Part shown: positions 36,501 through 45,700 of the stretch, piece by piece
Layout of the letters: every line of letters begins with the position of its first letter
Position numbering within the stretch: position 1 is the stretch's first letter
DNA from: Casuarius casuarius
Taxonomy: Eukaryota; Chordata; Aves; Casuariiformes; Casuariidae
Length of the DNA: 64,000 bases
Reading direction: 5' to 3'
Assembly (NCBI GenBank): GCA_003342895.1
Contig: PTFA01000055.1
Location: forward strand, 62,001-126,000
Position numbers and translations under genes: made by a program
Notes under the pieces: generated by a model
Told to the model about the DNA's origin: nothing
Seen by the model: only the letters and a program-made list of their open reading frames with translations
Databases searched by the model: none

Positions 36501-38826
36501 AAAACTAAGCAAGCTATTTATCCCCAAATAAAAACTAGAAAGCCTTTTCTCCTTTGGTATCTGCTGGACCAGCTGCAGGATATCTAACCCACCTATCAGT
36601 GGTATAGTCCTTTCACACATGGTACTTCCTTAGGTTGCATTTAACCACAAACATTAATTCCGTTTGAAGAAACATGCTGGTTTGCAGGTTCACTTAAATT
36701 TGAATCCTCACACCTCCAGAATACATCTTGTTTCTGGACTTCACTAGAAGGCAGTTTTAGTACATCTCCCTCCAAGGTAACGTTAGCTTCCCTTTGATGT
36801 GGTGTTCAGCTAGTTCCTGTGCTAGTTCCTGACCGAGTGTTTGTAAGTTATGAACTAAGGGAAGAATAAAATACTCTTCCCCACATTTAAGACAGCATGG
36901 AAATTGCAGCATGAAGCCTTTCTACTTAATGAACCTATTTCACATGAATATGAAAACATTTAATATAAATATGAAAACCAATAGCCTTACTTTATACAGG
37001 TAAAGGGTACTAATACAGGTGACCCCAGTTACTGATATCTGATCAAAACTAGACATGATATCCATCACTTTAGAAATATGGTAGATTTGGGGAAATCACT
37101 CCCCAAACAGGAATTTTATGGCAGAATAGGATACAATTTCCCTGAGGATTTTGCATAAGTGCACTCTGAAATTTAGAATTGCTTCCGTGACCATTGGGTA
37201 TAATTTTTGGTAGTAGTAGTCATCAGCAAAAAAACAAAAAAAAAAATCATTATGGCTTGCTTGTCATGATGTGACTGACAGGTTCCTACAAATATCAGTC
37301 CACTTACAGTAACAAAACTTTTTCATTGATGGAAGAAACTGTTAGGACTTCTAAGTAAATCTCTCTCATGTATGTATACACACATACATACTACATATAT
37401 TTTATATATACACATTTTACATATATTATTATAGATATAGTAGTTTCAACAAGCTTGAGACCTGCAAAACGGTTTTTCTGCCTTTTCACATTTTCATATA
37501 AAATTTCTCTAAGTTTTATGGAAGATATGTTATCATCAAGGAGGGAACAGTATTCGGGAAGGGGAACAGAGGCACCAAGAAATGTGTAACTGCCTAGCTG
37601 CATACTGCACACTGAAAATGGAGCTAAGTCACTGATGGTTAATTAAACTCACAACATTAATGGTCACGTACACACCGTGGGCAGAACTTCTGGTCTTAGC
37701 AAAACACGCTCCATTACTTGCATCTTGCATGGCAACCTGATATTCCTTCCGTTACCACACGTCAAAAACAATGATTAACAATGGAAATCCACTAATTTTA
37801 TAAATTACTTCATGTCTCCTTAGAAGTGGCTGGCCCGCTCTCAAACTACAGAAAACCATTAGAGGCAGAATACAGGCCAGAACGCTTGAGTCCAGTTTCC
37901 TTCATGAATATTTGAACTGTCGAACTTAAAAATGCAATATAAAATCCTCCAAAAAGCATTCTTCAAAACGCACTAGGCATACACTAATAAATTACTTAAG
38001 TAAAATATCAGTAGAACTTACAGGATTGGGGATTTTTTTTTTAAGACTTAATAACACATTATTTGATAAAGATAAAGCAACAATTGAATACTGTGTCTTG
38101 ACCTCCAAGTCCTACACCTGTGAACTAATAAACCTTCCCATCTGTGAGATGGAAGGCATAAACTCCTAGATTACAGGATTTCAGGATCACTAGAGCTAGT
38201 CCAGCATCGGAGCTGGATGCCGACCGCGACGCGCCGTGAGACAACGCTGCCAAGCGCTGAGAGATAGCGAGGTCCCTCTCAGCAGGGACAACGCACGGGA
38301 CCGGCTCTCGCCGCCCAGCGCTCCCGCAGACGGAGCGAGGCGAGGCAGCAGGTGCTGCACCGGCATTTTGGTACCAGGGCAGAAGCCAGCACAGAGGGGG
38401 AGGAAGTGCTGGGCGCTTCACGGGCTGCTGCACCGTCTGGGAGGGTCGGGGTCGCCTCACTCCTTCGCATAAGCAGGGTCGACAGTCTCGCTGCAAGGCC
38501 GGTTGTGTCCTGGGTGGAGAGAAGCCACCCCGAAGCCCCCGGGGCCCGCGCTGGGGCAGGGAGGACCTTGGCTCAGCCGCAGCTCCCAGGCGGCGCCCCC
38601 TGGCCCGGCCCTCTCCCCCCGCCCCGCCGGCCCACCCTGCCCAGCGCGGAGGGCACCGCGGCGCCATGCCGCCGCCCCGGCCCGGCCCTGCGCTGCCCCC
38701 CCAGCGCCCCCCAGGCCGGGGGAGCGGAGCCCTCCTGCGAGAAGCTTTACCTGCGGGGCTGCCGCCCGGGAGGCACAGCGAGAGCAGCAGCAGCCGCACG
38801 AAGCGCTCCCCGGAGAAAGCAGGCAT
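18456..38826 (-). CDS. EMB: Embigin (EMB), ten-exon coding span
   Basis: The coding sequence is join(18456..18513, 20403..20436, 20700..20982, 22193..22320, 26125..26213, 27516..27690, 29617..29706, 31011..31100, 33258..33344, 38751..38826) on the minus strand. It totals 1,110 nt, or 369 residues plus TAA, and every junction keeps the frame. Predicted order: signal peptide 1-25, Ser/Thr-rich stalk about 26-115, Ig domain 1 about 116-203 (Cys137/Cys187, Trp153), Ig domain 2 about 204-303 (Cys225/Cys284, Trp235/Trp237), membrane helix about 308-328 with Glu317, then a tail of about 40 residues. I count nine N-glycosylation sequons. Embigin belongs to the basigin/neuroplastin family and is a plasma-membrane partner of monocarboxylate transporters; it also affects cell adhesion. 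The identity rests on close likeness to mammalian embigin around the transmembrane entry (VPLKPFL), the tail motif (EFEQVEQL) and both Ig domains. Mammalian embigin is about 327 residues; the extra length is mostly in the stalk. The paralogues basigin and neuroplastin fit less well. Confidence 0.93.
18514..20402 (-). other. EMB: EMB intron 9
   Basis: Intron of 1,889 nt between the tail micro-exon and the last coding exon. It is AT-rich and contains purine-rich stretches around 18,640-18,760 and 19,570-19,910. No further exon or recognised transposon was seen. Confidence 0.85.
20403..20436 (-). CDS. EMB: EMB coding exon 9: cytoplasmic micro-exon
   Basis: A 34-nt exon (phase 1 in, phase 2 out) between TTTGCAG| and CAACT|GTGAGT. 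With the flanking bases it encodes EYEKEFEQVEQL (residues 340-351). This matches the EFEQIEQL stretch in the mammalian embigin tail, so the tail motif is conserved although the exon is tiny. The 34 nt are not a multiple of three, so skipping would change the C-terminus. Confidence 0.93.
20437..20699 (-). other. EMB: EMB intron 8, short and AT-rich
   Basis: Intron of 263 nt. Most of 20,560-20,695 is an irregular ATT/AAT-type low-complexity tract, right next to the donor of exon 8. Confidence 0.85.
20700..20982 (-). CDS. EMB: EMB coding exon 8: Ig domain 2, membrane helix
   Basis: A 283-nt exon (phase 0 in, phase 1 out) between TTTTTAG| and GCAG|GTAGGC. It encodes residues 246-339. It supplies the F-strand DDGAYWCEAV (Cys284), the G strand, the boundary LVPLKPFL, the helix AILAEVIILVAIVFLYEVY with Glu317, and a basic stop-transfer stretch (SKKKEKH). 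The buried glutamate and neighbouring residues are a hallmark of the basigin/embigin family and are linked to transporter partnering. Sequons are NDS and NTT. This exon alone identifies the gene. Confidence 0.96.
20983..22192 (-). other. EMB: EMB intron 7
   Basis: Intron of 1,210 nt within Ig domain 2, in phase 0. The split of the second Ig domain by a phase-0 intron follows the family pattern. No other feature recognised. Confidence 0.85.
22193..22320 (-). CDS. EMB: EMB coding exon 7: Ig domain 2, first part
   Basis: A 128-nt exon (phase 1 in, phase 0 out) between TTCTTAG| and CAG|GTAAGG. It encodes residues 203-245, including KPIISYEGDTVVMIC (Cys225) and TWTWYLTNGS (Trp235, Trp237). Sequons are NYT and NGS. 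The pattern matches the membrane-proximal Ig domain of embigin very closely, including the short loop between Cys and Trp. Confidence 0.94.
22321..26124 (-). other. EMB: EMB intron 6 (GC-AG)
   Basis: Intron of 3,804 nt with a GC donor (G26124, C26123 on the minus strand) and a normal AG acceptor. It contains T runs at 23,427-23,444 and 25,390-25,405. No coding exon was found inside. Confidence 0.85.
26125..26213 (-). CDS. EMB: EMB coding exon 6: Ig domain 1, second part
   Basis: An 89-nt exon (phase 2 in, phase 1 out). It encodes LTVTDENELGSYSCTLKG and about ten more residues, giving the F-strand motif with Cys187, the disulfide partner of Cys137. The acceptor is ATTTTAG|. The donor is CAAG|GCAAGT, a GC donor in otherwise perfect consensus. 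Reading phase requires this position: G plus TA of the next exon gives Val203 at the same place as the Val before Ig2 in mammalian embigin. No GT alternative nearby fits. Confidence 0.9.
26214..27515 (-). other. EMB: EMB intron 5
   Basis: Intron of 1,302 nt splitting Ig domain 1. A G-rich stretch lies near 27,138-27,180. Nothing else recognised. Confidence 0.85.
27516..27690 (-). CDS. EMB: EMB coding exon 5: Ig domain 1, first part
   Basis: A 175-nt exon (phase 1 in, phase 2 out) between TTGTTAG| and ATCCA|GTAAGT. It encodes residues 115-172. It contains SVEKNITLD, close to the start of the mammalian embigin Ig1 domain, the B-strand Cys137 in VELSCSL, and the core Trp153 in VAWKKG. Sequons are NIT, NET and NKT. 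The acceptor is preceded on the minus strand by a long T-rich tract. Confidence 0.92.
27691..29616 (-). other. EMB: EMB intron 4
   Basis: Intron of 1,926 nt between stalk exon C and Ig domain 1. AT-rich, with A runs near 28,811-28,825. No exon or transposon recognised. Confidence 0.85.
29617..29706 (-). CDS. EMB: EMB coding exon 4: stalk repeat C
   Basis: A 90-nt phase 1-1 exon between TTATTAG| and TCTG|GTAAGT. It encodes residues 85-114, beginning GPDLTTQDFKQ and ending YEILLS. The PDLTTQD start resembles the LPMTTQD start of exon 2, while the second half (EEKASNFTD, with an NFT sequon) looks more like the juxta-Ig segment of mammalian embigin. I infer that this is the ancestral stalk exon and that exons 2 and 3 are extra copies. 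Its resemblance to those two is weaker than theirs to each other. Confidence 0.82.
29707..31010 (-). other. EMB: EMB intron 3
   Basis: Intron of 1,304 nt between stalk exons B and C. I did not see the duplicated intron block of the two upstream introns here, so exon C is older or its flank has diverged. Confidence 0.8.
31011..31100 (-). CDS. EMB: EMB coding exon 3: stalk repeat B
   Basis: A 90-nt phase 1-1 exon between TTTCAG| and CCTG|GTAAAA. It encodes residues 55-84, beginning EPMMTTRVVNRQT and ending GHSVSTP. Like exon 2 it is Ser/Thr/Pro-rich and free of Cys, and it carries the same PM-TT, QT and P-x-G landmarks. It has no N-glycosylation sequon, so any sugar would be O-linked. It is also frame-neutral if skipped, so isoforms of different stalk length are possible. 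Confidence 0.8.
31101..33257 (-). other. EMB: EMB intron 2
   Basis: Intron of 2,157 nt between stalk exons A and B. It is mostly filled by duplicate copy 1. Purine-rich A/G tracts lie near 31,516-31,550, and a TG/TA-rich stretch near 32,410-32,445. Confidence 0.85.
31640..32900. repeat. Intronic tandem duplicate, copy 1
   Basis: Lies in EMB intron 2, upstream of stalk exon B. It is collinear and in the same orientation as 34,640-35,890. Matching landmarks include ATGGATCACC, CAGTTCTGTTATCT versus CAGCTCTGTTATCT, GGCTTTCTTCCT followed by GATTCACATAC, TCCTGATCTTT versus CCCTGATCTTT, and a GACAGTA...CTCT...GACAGA block. The copies differ by many substitutions and indels, so the event is old. 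Confidence 0.75.
33258..33344 (-). CDS. EMB: EMB coding exon 2: stalk repeat A
   Basis: An 87-nt phase 1-1 exon between TCTTTAG| and CCTG|GTAATC. It encodes residues 26-54, beginning DLPMTTQDASQT and ending LNESSP. The segment is rich in Ser, Thr, Gln and Pro, has one sequon (NES), has no Cys, and is probably an extended glycosylated stalk. It resembles the next exon (PM-TT near the start, QT in the middle, P-x-G and S-x-P-G near the end), which points to exon duplication. Mammalian embigin seems to lack a counterpart. The exon could be skipped without breaking the frame. Confidence 0.8.
34640..35890. repeat. Intronic tandem duplicate, copy 2
   Basis: Partner of the block at 31,640-32,900, about 3.0 kb away, in EMB intron 1 upstream of stalk exon A. 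The two blocks sit in equivalent places relative to the two related exons, so they look like parts of one duplicated unit of exon plus 5' intron. An interspersed repeat family inserted twice is the alternative. Confidence 0.75.
36392..36409 (-). pseudogene. Possible stalk micro-exon or exon relic
   Basis: The minus strand reads CTACGTAG|, then 18 nt, then |GTAAAT. In the phase-1 frame the 18 nt give E-L-R-I-T-S and leave one base, the same phase pattern as the stalk exons, and resemble their first residues (DLPMTT). Reading past the donor meets a TAA at once. It could be a decayed third copy, a real micro-exon, or chance. Confidence 0.25.
38751..38826 (-). CDS. EMB: EMB coding exon 1: signal peptide
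   Basis: This exon encodes 25 residues starting MPAFSGERF. A charged n-region (Glu, Arg, Arg) is followed by a Leu-rich core (LLLLSLCL) and a small-residue c-region (PGGSPA), a standard secretory signal. The ATG is in good Kozak context (GGCACC before it) right after a GCC/GGC run. The donor is CAG|GTAAAG, leaving phase 1. The frame stays open upstream into the N gap, so a longer N-terminus starting inside the gap cannot be excluded, although the signal-peptide layout favours this ATG. Confidence 0.85.
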
Positions 38827-38830
38827 GGTG

Positions 38831-38844
38831 CCGCCGCCGCCGCC
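38831..38844. repeat. GCC trinucleotide run in EMB 5' UTR
   Basis: A (GCC)n run of at least 14 bases, just 5' of the EMB start codon on the minus strand. It runs into the gap, so its true length is unknown. Confidence 0.8.
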
Positions 38845-39067
38845 NNNNNNNNNNNNNNNNNNNNNNNNNNNNNNNNNNNNNNNNNNNNNNNNNNNNNNNN
38901 NNNNNNNNNNNNNNNNNNNNNNNNNNNNNNNNNNNNNNNNNNNNNNNNNNNNNNNNNNNNNNNNNNNNNNNNNNNNNNNNNNNNNNNNNNNNNNNNNNNN
39001 NNNNNNNNNNNNNNNNNNNNNNNNNNNNNNNNNNNNNNNNNNNNNNNNNNNNNNNNNNNNNNNNNNN
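38845..39067. other. Assembly gap (223 N)
   Basis: A run of 223 N in the CpG island, directly after a GCC repeat and directly before a G run. Extreme GC content probably caused sequencing dropout. It hides the EMB 5' UTR and core promoter. The N run creates meaningless long open frames on both strands. Confidence 0.99.
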
Positions 39068-39738
39068 GGGGGGCTGCCCGCAGGAGGGGTCAAGGTGGGG
39101 CGGGGGCCGAGCGTGGTCGGTGTCAGGCCGCGGCGGGCGGGGAGGGCCGGGCCGGGCCGTGTCCTGCCCTGCCCCTCGCGGTGGGGCAGCCCCCTCCGGG
39201 CGGGCGGGGTGGGTGCGAGGCAGGGCTGGCGGTTCAGAGGTGCCTGCTGCTGCTGTGCCAGCGTTATTCAGAGCTATGAAGTGGAAGGAAGTGAGTAGGT
39301 GAGCGCTGTGGTTCATCGGGTAGGGCCCCTTGCAACAGAGCTCCGGTTAGAGCCTCGATGGAGCTAGTCAGAGGCTGACAAAGTGCATAAAGGGTTTTGT
39401 CTTGTTTTCTGGTTTTGGCTGACAACGGCTATTGCTGCAGAACTGTCTCTGAGCAAACTTCTGAGACGTTTGAGTCTGATGGGGTTTCCCTAGAGAAGAT
39501 TATCCAGGGAAAAACATAGTCTTTTCTGCCCTTTGATGATCTGGAAAGCCAAGCCCTGAGGGTCAGCGGCTGTAAGGTAGCTGGGTTACACGGTATGAAA
39601 GTTACGGCTTTGCGGCTCTCTCTTCTAAATCTGGCATGGGCAGCAATGCCCAAGGAGCACCACTGCTAACAAACATTTCCCAAGGCTTTAACTAGTACGT
39701 GGAGCCTTTCACATCTCAGTTACTCAGAATATTTCTAT

Positions 39739-39760
39739 GTGTGTGTGTGTATACACACAC
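39739..39760. repeat. GT/AC microsatellite palindrome
   Basis: A GT run, then AT, then an AC run. Bases 39,743-39,760 form an 18-bp perfect palindrome, with cruciform or Z-DNA potential. Confidence 0.85.
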
Positions 39761-42700
39761 TCACATGTGCATATATATGGTAACAGTATCTATATATATA
39801 CTTGACAAATAGCTGAACTTGGATTTTGCAGTACGAAATCTGGCAAAGTGGCATTCTCTGACAGAGAGTCTCCCGAAGAGGGTCAAATTTGCTGCTGCTT
39901 CCTTTTTGTCAGGATAGAGTTTCTTCAGCTGATGCAAGGGTTGATTCCTGCATAAGGTTTGCATCAATAATGCAAAAAGGTCACTGTAACTAAGCCTTTA
40001 AATCATCTTAGTGCTCCCTTGCTGGCAGAGCTCTAGGGGTTTATGCAGAGCAGGAATAAGTCAGGTGCCCTGCATTTTGATTTTTCAGCATCATACATGT
40101 TCATGCTGCCATCCATGTCCTCCAATACCAGAATAGTCTCCTTCAGATTAAAATTTTCCATTATAAAAGATCCCAAGAAATATAATTAATGGCAAAGGAC
40201 TGGGAACAGAATTGGTCCATTAAGCCCTCCTGCCTGCTAGAGGAAGACTCAGGATTCCTGTTGGCTGTGTGGCACCACATGCAGAGAGGAGTCTTCTCTA
40301 GTGTTGAAGGAGTGGACACCCTTCATATGCTTGAAGCCTTCTGTGCTCCATCTGTAAGCCTGTTTATCTCATGTACAAAAAGTAGGGAGTCACATACATG
40401 TATAAACAATGAATGCACAGTGATACCTATGCAGCTGGAAATCCACTGCTTTTACAATTAAGCTACAACCTACAGTTTTGTGGAGTTGTCTGAGAGACAG
40501 TACCAATCTGCTCTAAGAGGAGACTGAAGCCACAGCATTTTGTTAATCTGTCAGCCTGCTACAACCACACAAAATGATGGAATTAAGAGATGAAATCCAG
40601 TCCAGGTAAGGCTGTTTAGAAATGGCAAAAGATGTTTGGCTTTTAATGCAAAAAACTTGGCTGGAGCTTGAAAGCTGGTTTATCTGAATCCATTAGGCCC
40701 GAAGAGACGTATCTCTTCGAGAGGAAAAAAAAAGGGGGGGGTGGGGGGAGATGGCAGCCAGCTTAAGATATGAGACTACTTTGCAGTTCAAAATAGCTTG
40801 CTCTGGAAGGGGTGGTGGAGCAGGCAATCGTGCAGCACCATTCCCTGTAAGAAAAACCCTTGTGTTTACTCGATTTAGAAGTTGGCTGTACAGCACCTTT
40901 TGGTGAAGCAGATTTTATTCACCTGGAAACCATGTGGACAGATTCGTGTTAGGTAGAAGTGTATGGCTAAACTCTGCCAGGAGGGGAGCTGATAAGACAG
41001 TCTGATTGGGGATCCAGCTCAGACTTCACTGTCTAGTGGAAACTGCAGAGGTTCTGGCAGAGATCACTTATTTTGACTGACTGCGTTATGTCCCGTATAG
41101 GACTGGCTTCTGCCTTTCCCGCCAAGTCATTTTGGATAGAGTATTAAAGCAATTTGAAGATGTGTTGAATACCTTTGCAGAATTCCTTCTCAACTCAGGG
41201 CTTGTCATCTGCTAATGGCACATCCCATGCTTAGGGGATGAGCAGGCAGGAGAAAAAACAATTACTAAACTATTTCTCCATGAGCCATTATTTTCTGATA
41301 CTCATGATATATAAGTCACAGAAGCCACAAAGCAACGGAAGGGGGAAGAGACAAACGAAAAGTAGAATTTAAAGGAACTGATCAAGCAAAGAGCCAGACA
41401 TACATTCATTACTTTAAAGTCTGTCTTGCTGTAATAGTATGCTAGCACTAGATTCTTCCCCAAGTGGTAGTGTGGGATTTGCTAGATTATTGAAAGTGTT
41501 GTAGTAAGAGATTTCAGAAATAGTAAGGTTAGTAATAACAAACTATGAGGAAACTGAATATTGAGAATACTTTTTAAATAAATCAAGTCTCATATTTGCT
41601 TTATATTTGGAAACAATGATTGGTGAGTAATTAGGAATTCCAGGAAACGTATCTCTGTTTAAACTTTAAATAATAGGACTAATCTGCTGCATCTATAAAC
41701 ATCCAGAGTATTTTTTCTTCTCTCTCTAGCTAATTCTTTGCTCTCCCTTCCAGAGAAAAACCTTATTCTCATGTGGTAATAACTTGGAAAATGTGACAGT
41801 CATAGTGGAACAGGGATTTATATCTTGAACCTTACTCTTGACTATGAGAAAACTTTTATATTAAGTAAAACCTCTAATTAAGGGGAAATTGCTGGCTTAT
41901 TCACTGGGAAGGTCTTTTTTTATAGGTTTTCGTGGCAGAAGCAAAATAAATGGAGCTCTGAAAATACCCTTTACATGTTAATTAGTGGCTGGAGAAAAAT
42001 CCAGATGATAATCCTACTTCTGCAGCACTGTTTTTCCAACAACCCTTTGCATGTTCAAAGCTTATTCATTGGTGTTCACTTCTTTCTGTTTAAAACGATA
42101 AATTAACCCAAGAATATACCTGATCCAGCAGTTTTCCCCGGCTGAAGGTATGCTTTTATAAAGTCAACCAAAGTGTGAAAAGACAACTAATGCATGTGTG
42201 CAAGAACAGGGAAAAGGAAGAAATAGTCAAAAGTGATTGATTGAAAACCTCTTGAGGTGGCAGTTCAGTTCTGTTTCAGGGATGATGCTCCCTTACTTTC
42301 AGTTTCTGAAGCTGAGTCATCAAGACCCTGTTAGACGCTAGGTATGTTTTTGTACTGTTCAAGGGACTTGAAAGAGGAGGTAACATTTGTTTATAGATGA
42401 AAAAGTAAGAAATGAGAAAGCATGAAAATAAACAGTGTGAAATAGAAGAAACAATTTAGAATTAATTGAGAACTAAGCCTTGCAAGCAAGGCCAGGGTTT
42501 TAGGGAATATGTGTTACTAACCTGTGGACCACTGTCAAAAAGATATGCTAGTGCAGATGTTATGTGAGATCTAGCCAGGTCCCAATTCTAATGTAACAGT
42601 CAAGTTGCAATAAAATAAAAAACAATGTAGGATACATGCTTCCAAAAGCCAAAGCAATATATTGCATGCAAGACTACACAACTGAATTTTATTGTCTTTG

Positions 42701-45700
42701 CCAGACATTTATCTTGTACTTGCTCTCTCTGAGGGAATTAACTAAACTGACCTCTTGACTGGATTTGAAATTACAGGTCCGATTATGCAATCAGCGTAAT
42801 ACTCTGCAATTGCATAATCTGCAAATTCTGCATCCTCCTGAAGGGCTGTAAGTACCGGTATCTCCTGTCACCTCCTAGAAGGCAGTTTGCAAGATGAAGT
42901 CTATAACCTCTATTAGGAATTCTGCCATTTATCAAATGTTTAATGTCACTGGCTAAGGTTTGAGCTGTAAATGAAACAAAAATTTGAGCTGTAGTGCTTT
43001 AGAAACATATTTCATAAAAATCTTGACCTATATGATGCACAGGTTGTACTTGATGTCAGGATCCGTTATGTTGCTACCGGTACCAATTATTAGCATTGGT
43101 GATACTGATTTATACAAGATACTATCTAAATCATTATAGTGTGGGTTTTGATTTTGTGCTGGGTTGCAGTGAGTCTGTATGTAGCATGAGTCTGCTCCGA
43201 AAGAGCTTTGTTCACATGTCAAACATACTTTAATCAGAAACTGCCAACCAGAATGCCAGCCAAGAAAGATTTTTGGCTAACAGCTCTTTTTGCCTTTTTT
43301 CCCCTCCACTGAAGCCTGAAAAAAATAGATATTTTTAATGGAAAATAAAATGAAAAACTAATATTTTGTTTAAAATGCCAGTCAGATTGAAACCTTATGT
43401 GCAGACATCTAAAGGTTTTTCTACAATCTGTTAGTTAAATGTAAAAATAAAGTTCATTGTGATACCAAGGCATGCCACCTTATCACAGGGTTTGCTTTGC
43501 TAGCTGTTGCTTCAAAATGTGCTGAAAATATTCTAAATGTCTCAAGCAAGACCAGATTTTGAGAGAAGTAATATCTTTCATTATAGTCATGTAGAGAAAG
43601 GAAACCAGCCTCTAATCTGAAGCAGCAAACTTCACAGCTAAATAAGATTTGAGAACAATTACTCTGTGTATATTACTGAAGACACACAGTCTCACCTACT
43701 GCTTTAATAGCAAGCAAATTGCCTCTGATAAGTCTTTTTCGTGACCTCTGAGTTTTCCAAGCTTTCAAACTCTTAAAAGCAGTAATTTCTGTTTTGTTGC
43801 AGAGCTAAAAATGAGAGGCCTTGTATGCCATGAACTATACAGACGAGTCTCCTCCGTTGTGCTGTGGTACTTTTTGAATTATTGTTACGAGCAGTAAGTG
43901 GGAAGGGTGAAGTGCCTGGTGAAACTGAGGCCCCCTTCTCTTTCGTTCGGGTTCGGCTGTGTGGGCTTTCTGCTCTGGGGGAGTAATCTGTGTGTGTGTT
44001 AGAGAAGCTGGGAAGGCATCAAAGACAACACTTTTCCTGCTTTCTGTGTGGGTGGGGACAGTGCTGACCTGTTTTGTGTTTTTCTCTACTGGTTTTTTTG
44101 GTTAGCTCATATAAACTCAGTTTCTCTGTTCTTCTTGTTTTATTTTATTTTTTAACATGTCTGTAACACTGAAAATTAGACTTAAAACACAGCATAAGAC
44201 AAATAACCAGTTAACTGGCCTAATCATTATTGATTATATTCCTGGTGGAGGGAATTTAATCAAATCGGGTCATTTAAGTTAAACAACAGTCAATATATTT
44301 GTTAGTTAACTTCAGTAAACTTTAGAAAATCTACTGCTAATAGGATCCTATCACTTTTAGCATTGTTTTTCATTTAATTTTTATGTATTATTTTTAGAAA
44401 GAGAGACGAGGACTTCAGCAAAAAGTGCAGTAAGCTATGTAACTAAAACTGCTCTGTTATTTGTAATTCCAAATTCTTGAATTCCTAAACAATTTTTAAT
44501 AGCCTTTTGCTTTTTAATGTTTAGTGTGTAGTGAACCTATACTTTCCAGCTCCTCTTTATAAACATATGGCATGGAAAATTCTTTTCCCTCTTAAATGAA
44601 ATCTGATTCTTTTCTGAAATCACAAGACTACAGAAGTTGGAGCTTTATGGTGGGTGGGGAAAGGATTGAGAAAGTTTTGATAAAATCTTCAGCACTGCAG
44701 AGTCATCTTAGACAAAATTGAAGACCTGTGCTGTGCTTCGATAGCTTCATAGCTTCCCAGAATGAAGATAAGGTATGTCCCTGTCCTCATCACCATAGAG
44801 GCTGAGACCTCGATCCATATGCATTAGGAGTACCTAGTAGTAGTCACTCTGAGTGAATGTGTATAGTCACTCTCCTAAAACTTAAGAATTTGCATACATG
44901 TTGGCAGAATCATGCCATCAGAGACAGTGCAATGATTGATACTCAGAATTGAATGGCATGGTACTTTAATATAAAAGGATGTTGATCCAGAGAGAGATAG
45001 TCTTGGATATTTTTCTTTGGGTAGGAAGAAGAACATTCTAAAACAGAACAGCCTGCAAACATTGCTTAGTTCCTTGCACATAGGAGAGCTTCCTTCGGAA
45101 CTTGATTGTTTTTCAGTCTGCAAATATTTTGTTTACAGTAGAGGAAACTGCATGCAGAAAACATAGGTTTTAGACAAAAGAAGGAAAGCCACCAAAACTC
45201 AAATAAAGAAGCTTACTTGTCTGAAACAAGAAGGAATTCAAATTTTGCATGTCTAGAATTTGTGGAATATTTATTTGTAAATAACCATTTTCACCTTTAG
45301 GCTTTTTCAATCTGAGTATGTATCGTAATCCTACAGTTTTTCTGATGCCTAAAGTGATACACACTTATAACTCCTACACTGTGAACTGCCCTGTTAGAAG
45401 TGTCCAATGGAATATGTGAGAGAGGAGCTGTTGGGATATTGTACATCTTGCGTATCCATTGCTCCTGTTACTACAGAAATTTTACCTGACACTGGTAATA
45501 ATGGAGTTAAAATGTCTTTTTCACTTGAGCTTATGTCACACCAGAAAGATTCAAAGATGAAGTCCTGAAGGTGACTTTTTAACAGCAGTTTGGACCTGGG
45601 AGGCATTCCACGCATGATTTATCAGGTTATAATATAACTTCTATAATGATACCCATAGTCCCAGAGAAAAAAAAATACATTTTTATGTGAAAGTAGCCCA

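Larger units (their letters stand above)
33345..38750 (-). other. EMB: EMB intron 1
   Basis: Intron of 5,406 nt, the largest in the gene. It contains duplicate copy 2, an A run at 34,837-34,853, a TA/CA-rich simple tract at about 37,365-37,440, and the CpG-island edge from about 38,220. A possible 18-nt relic exon lies at 36,392-36,409. More exons cannot be excluded. Confidence 0.75.
38220..39290. promoter_or_regulatory. EMB: CpG island and EMB promoter region
   Basis: This stretch is strikingly GC- and CpG-rich against AT-rich surroundings. It contains EMB exon 1 and the start of intron 1. On the upstream side of the gap are GC-box (Sp1-type) sequences at about 39,097-39,106, 39,131-39,146 and 39,198-39,209. 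No TATA box is visible, as is usual for a CpG-island promoter. The transcription start probably lies in or next to the N gap. Confidence 0.8.

Noticed and set aside
38125..39316. Very long open frames on both strands across the N gap
   Set aside because: They exist because N codons contain no stops and the flanks are GC-rich. Only the EMB signal peptide at 38,751-38,826 has support.
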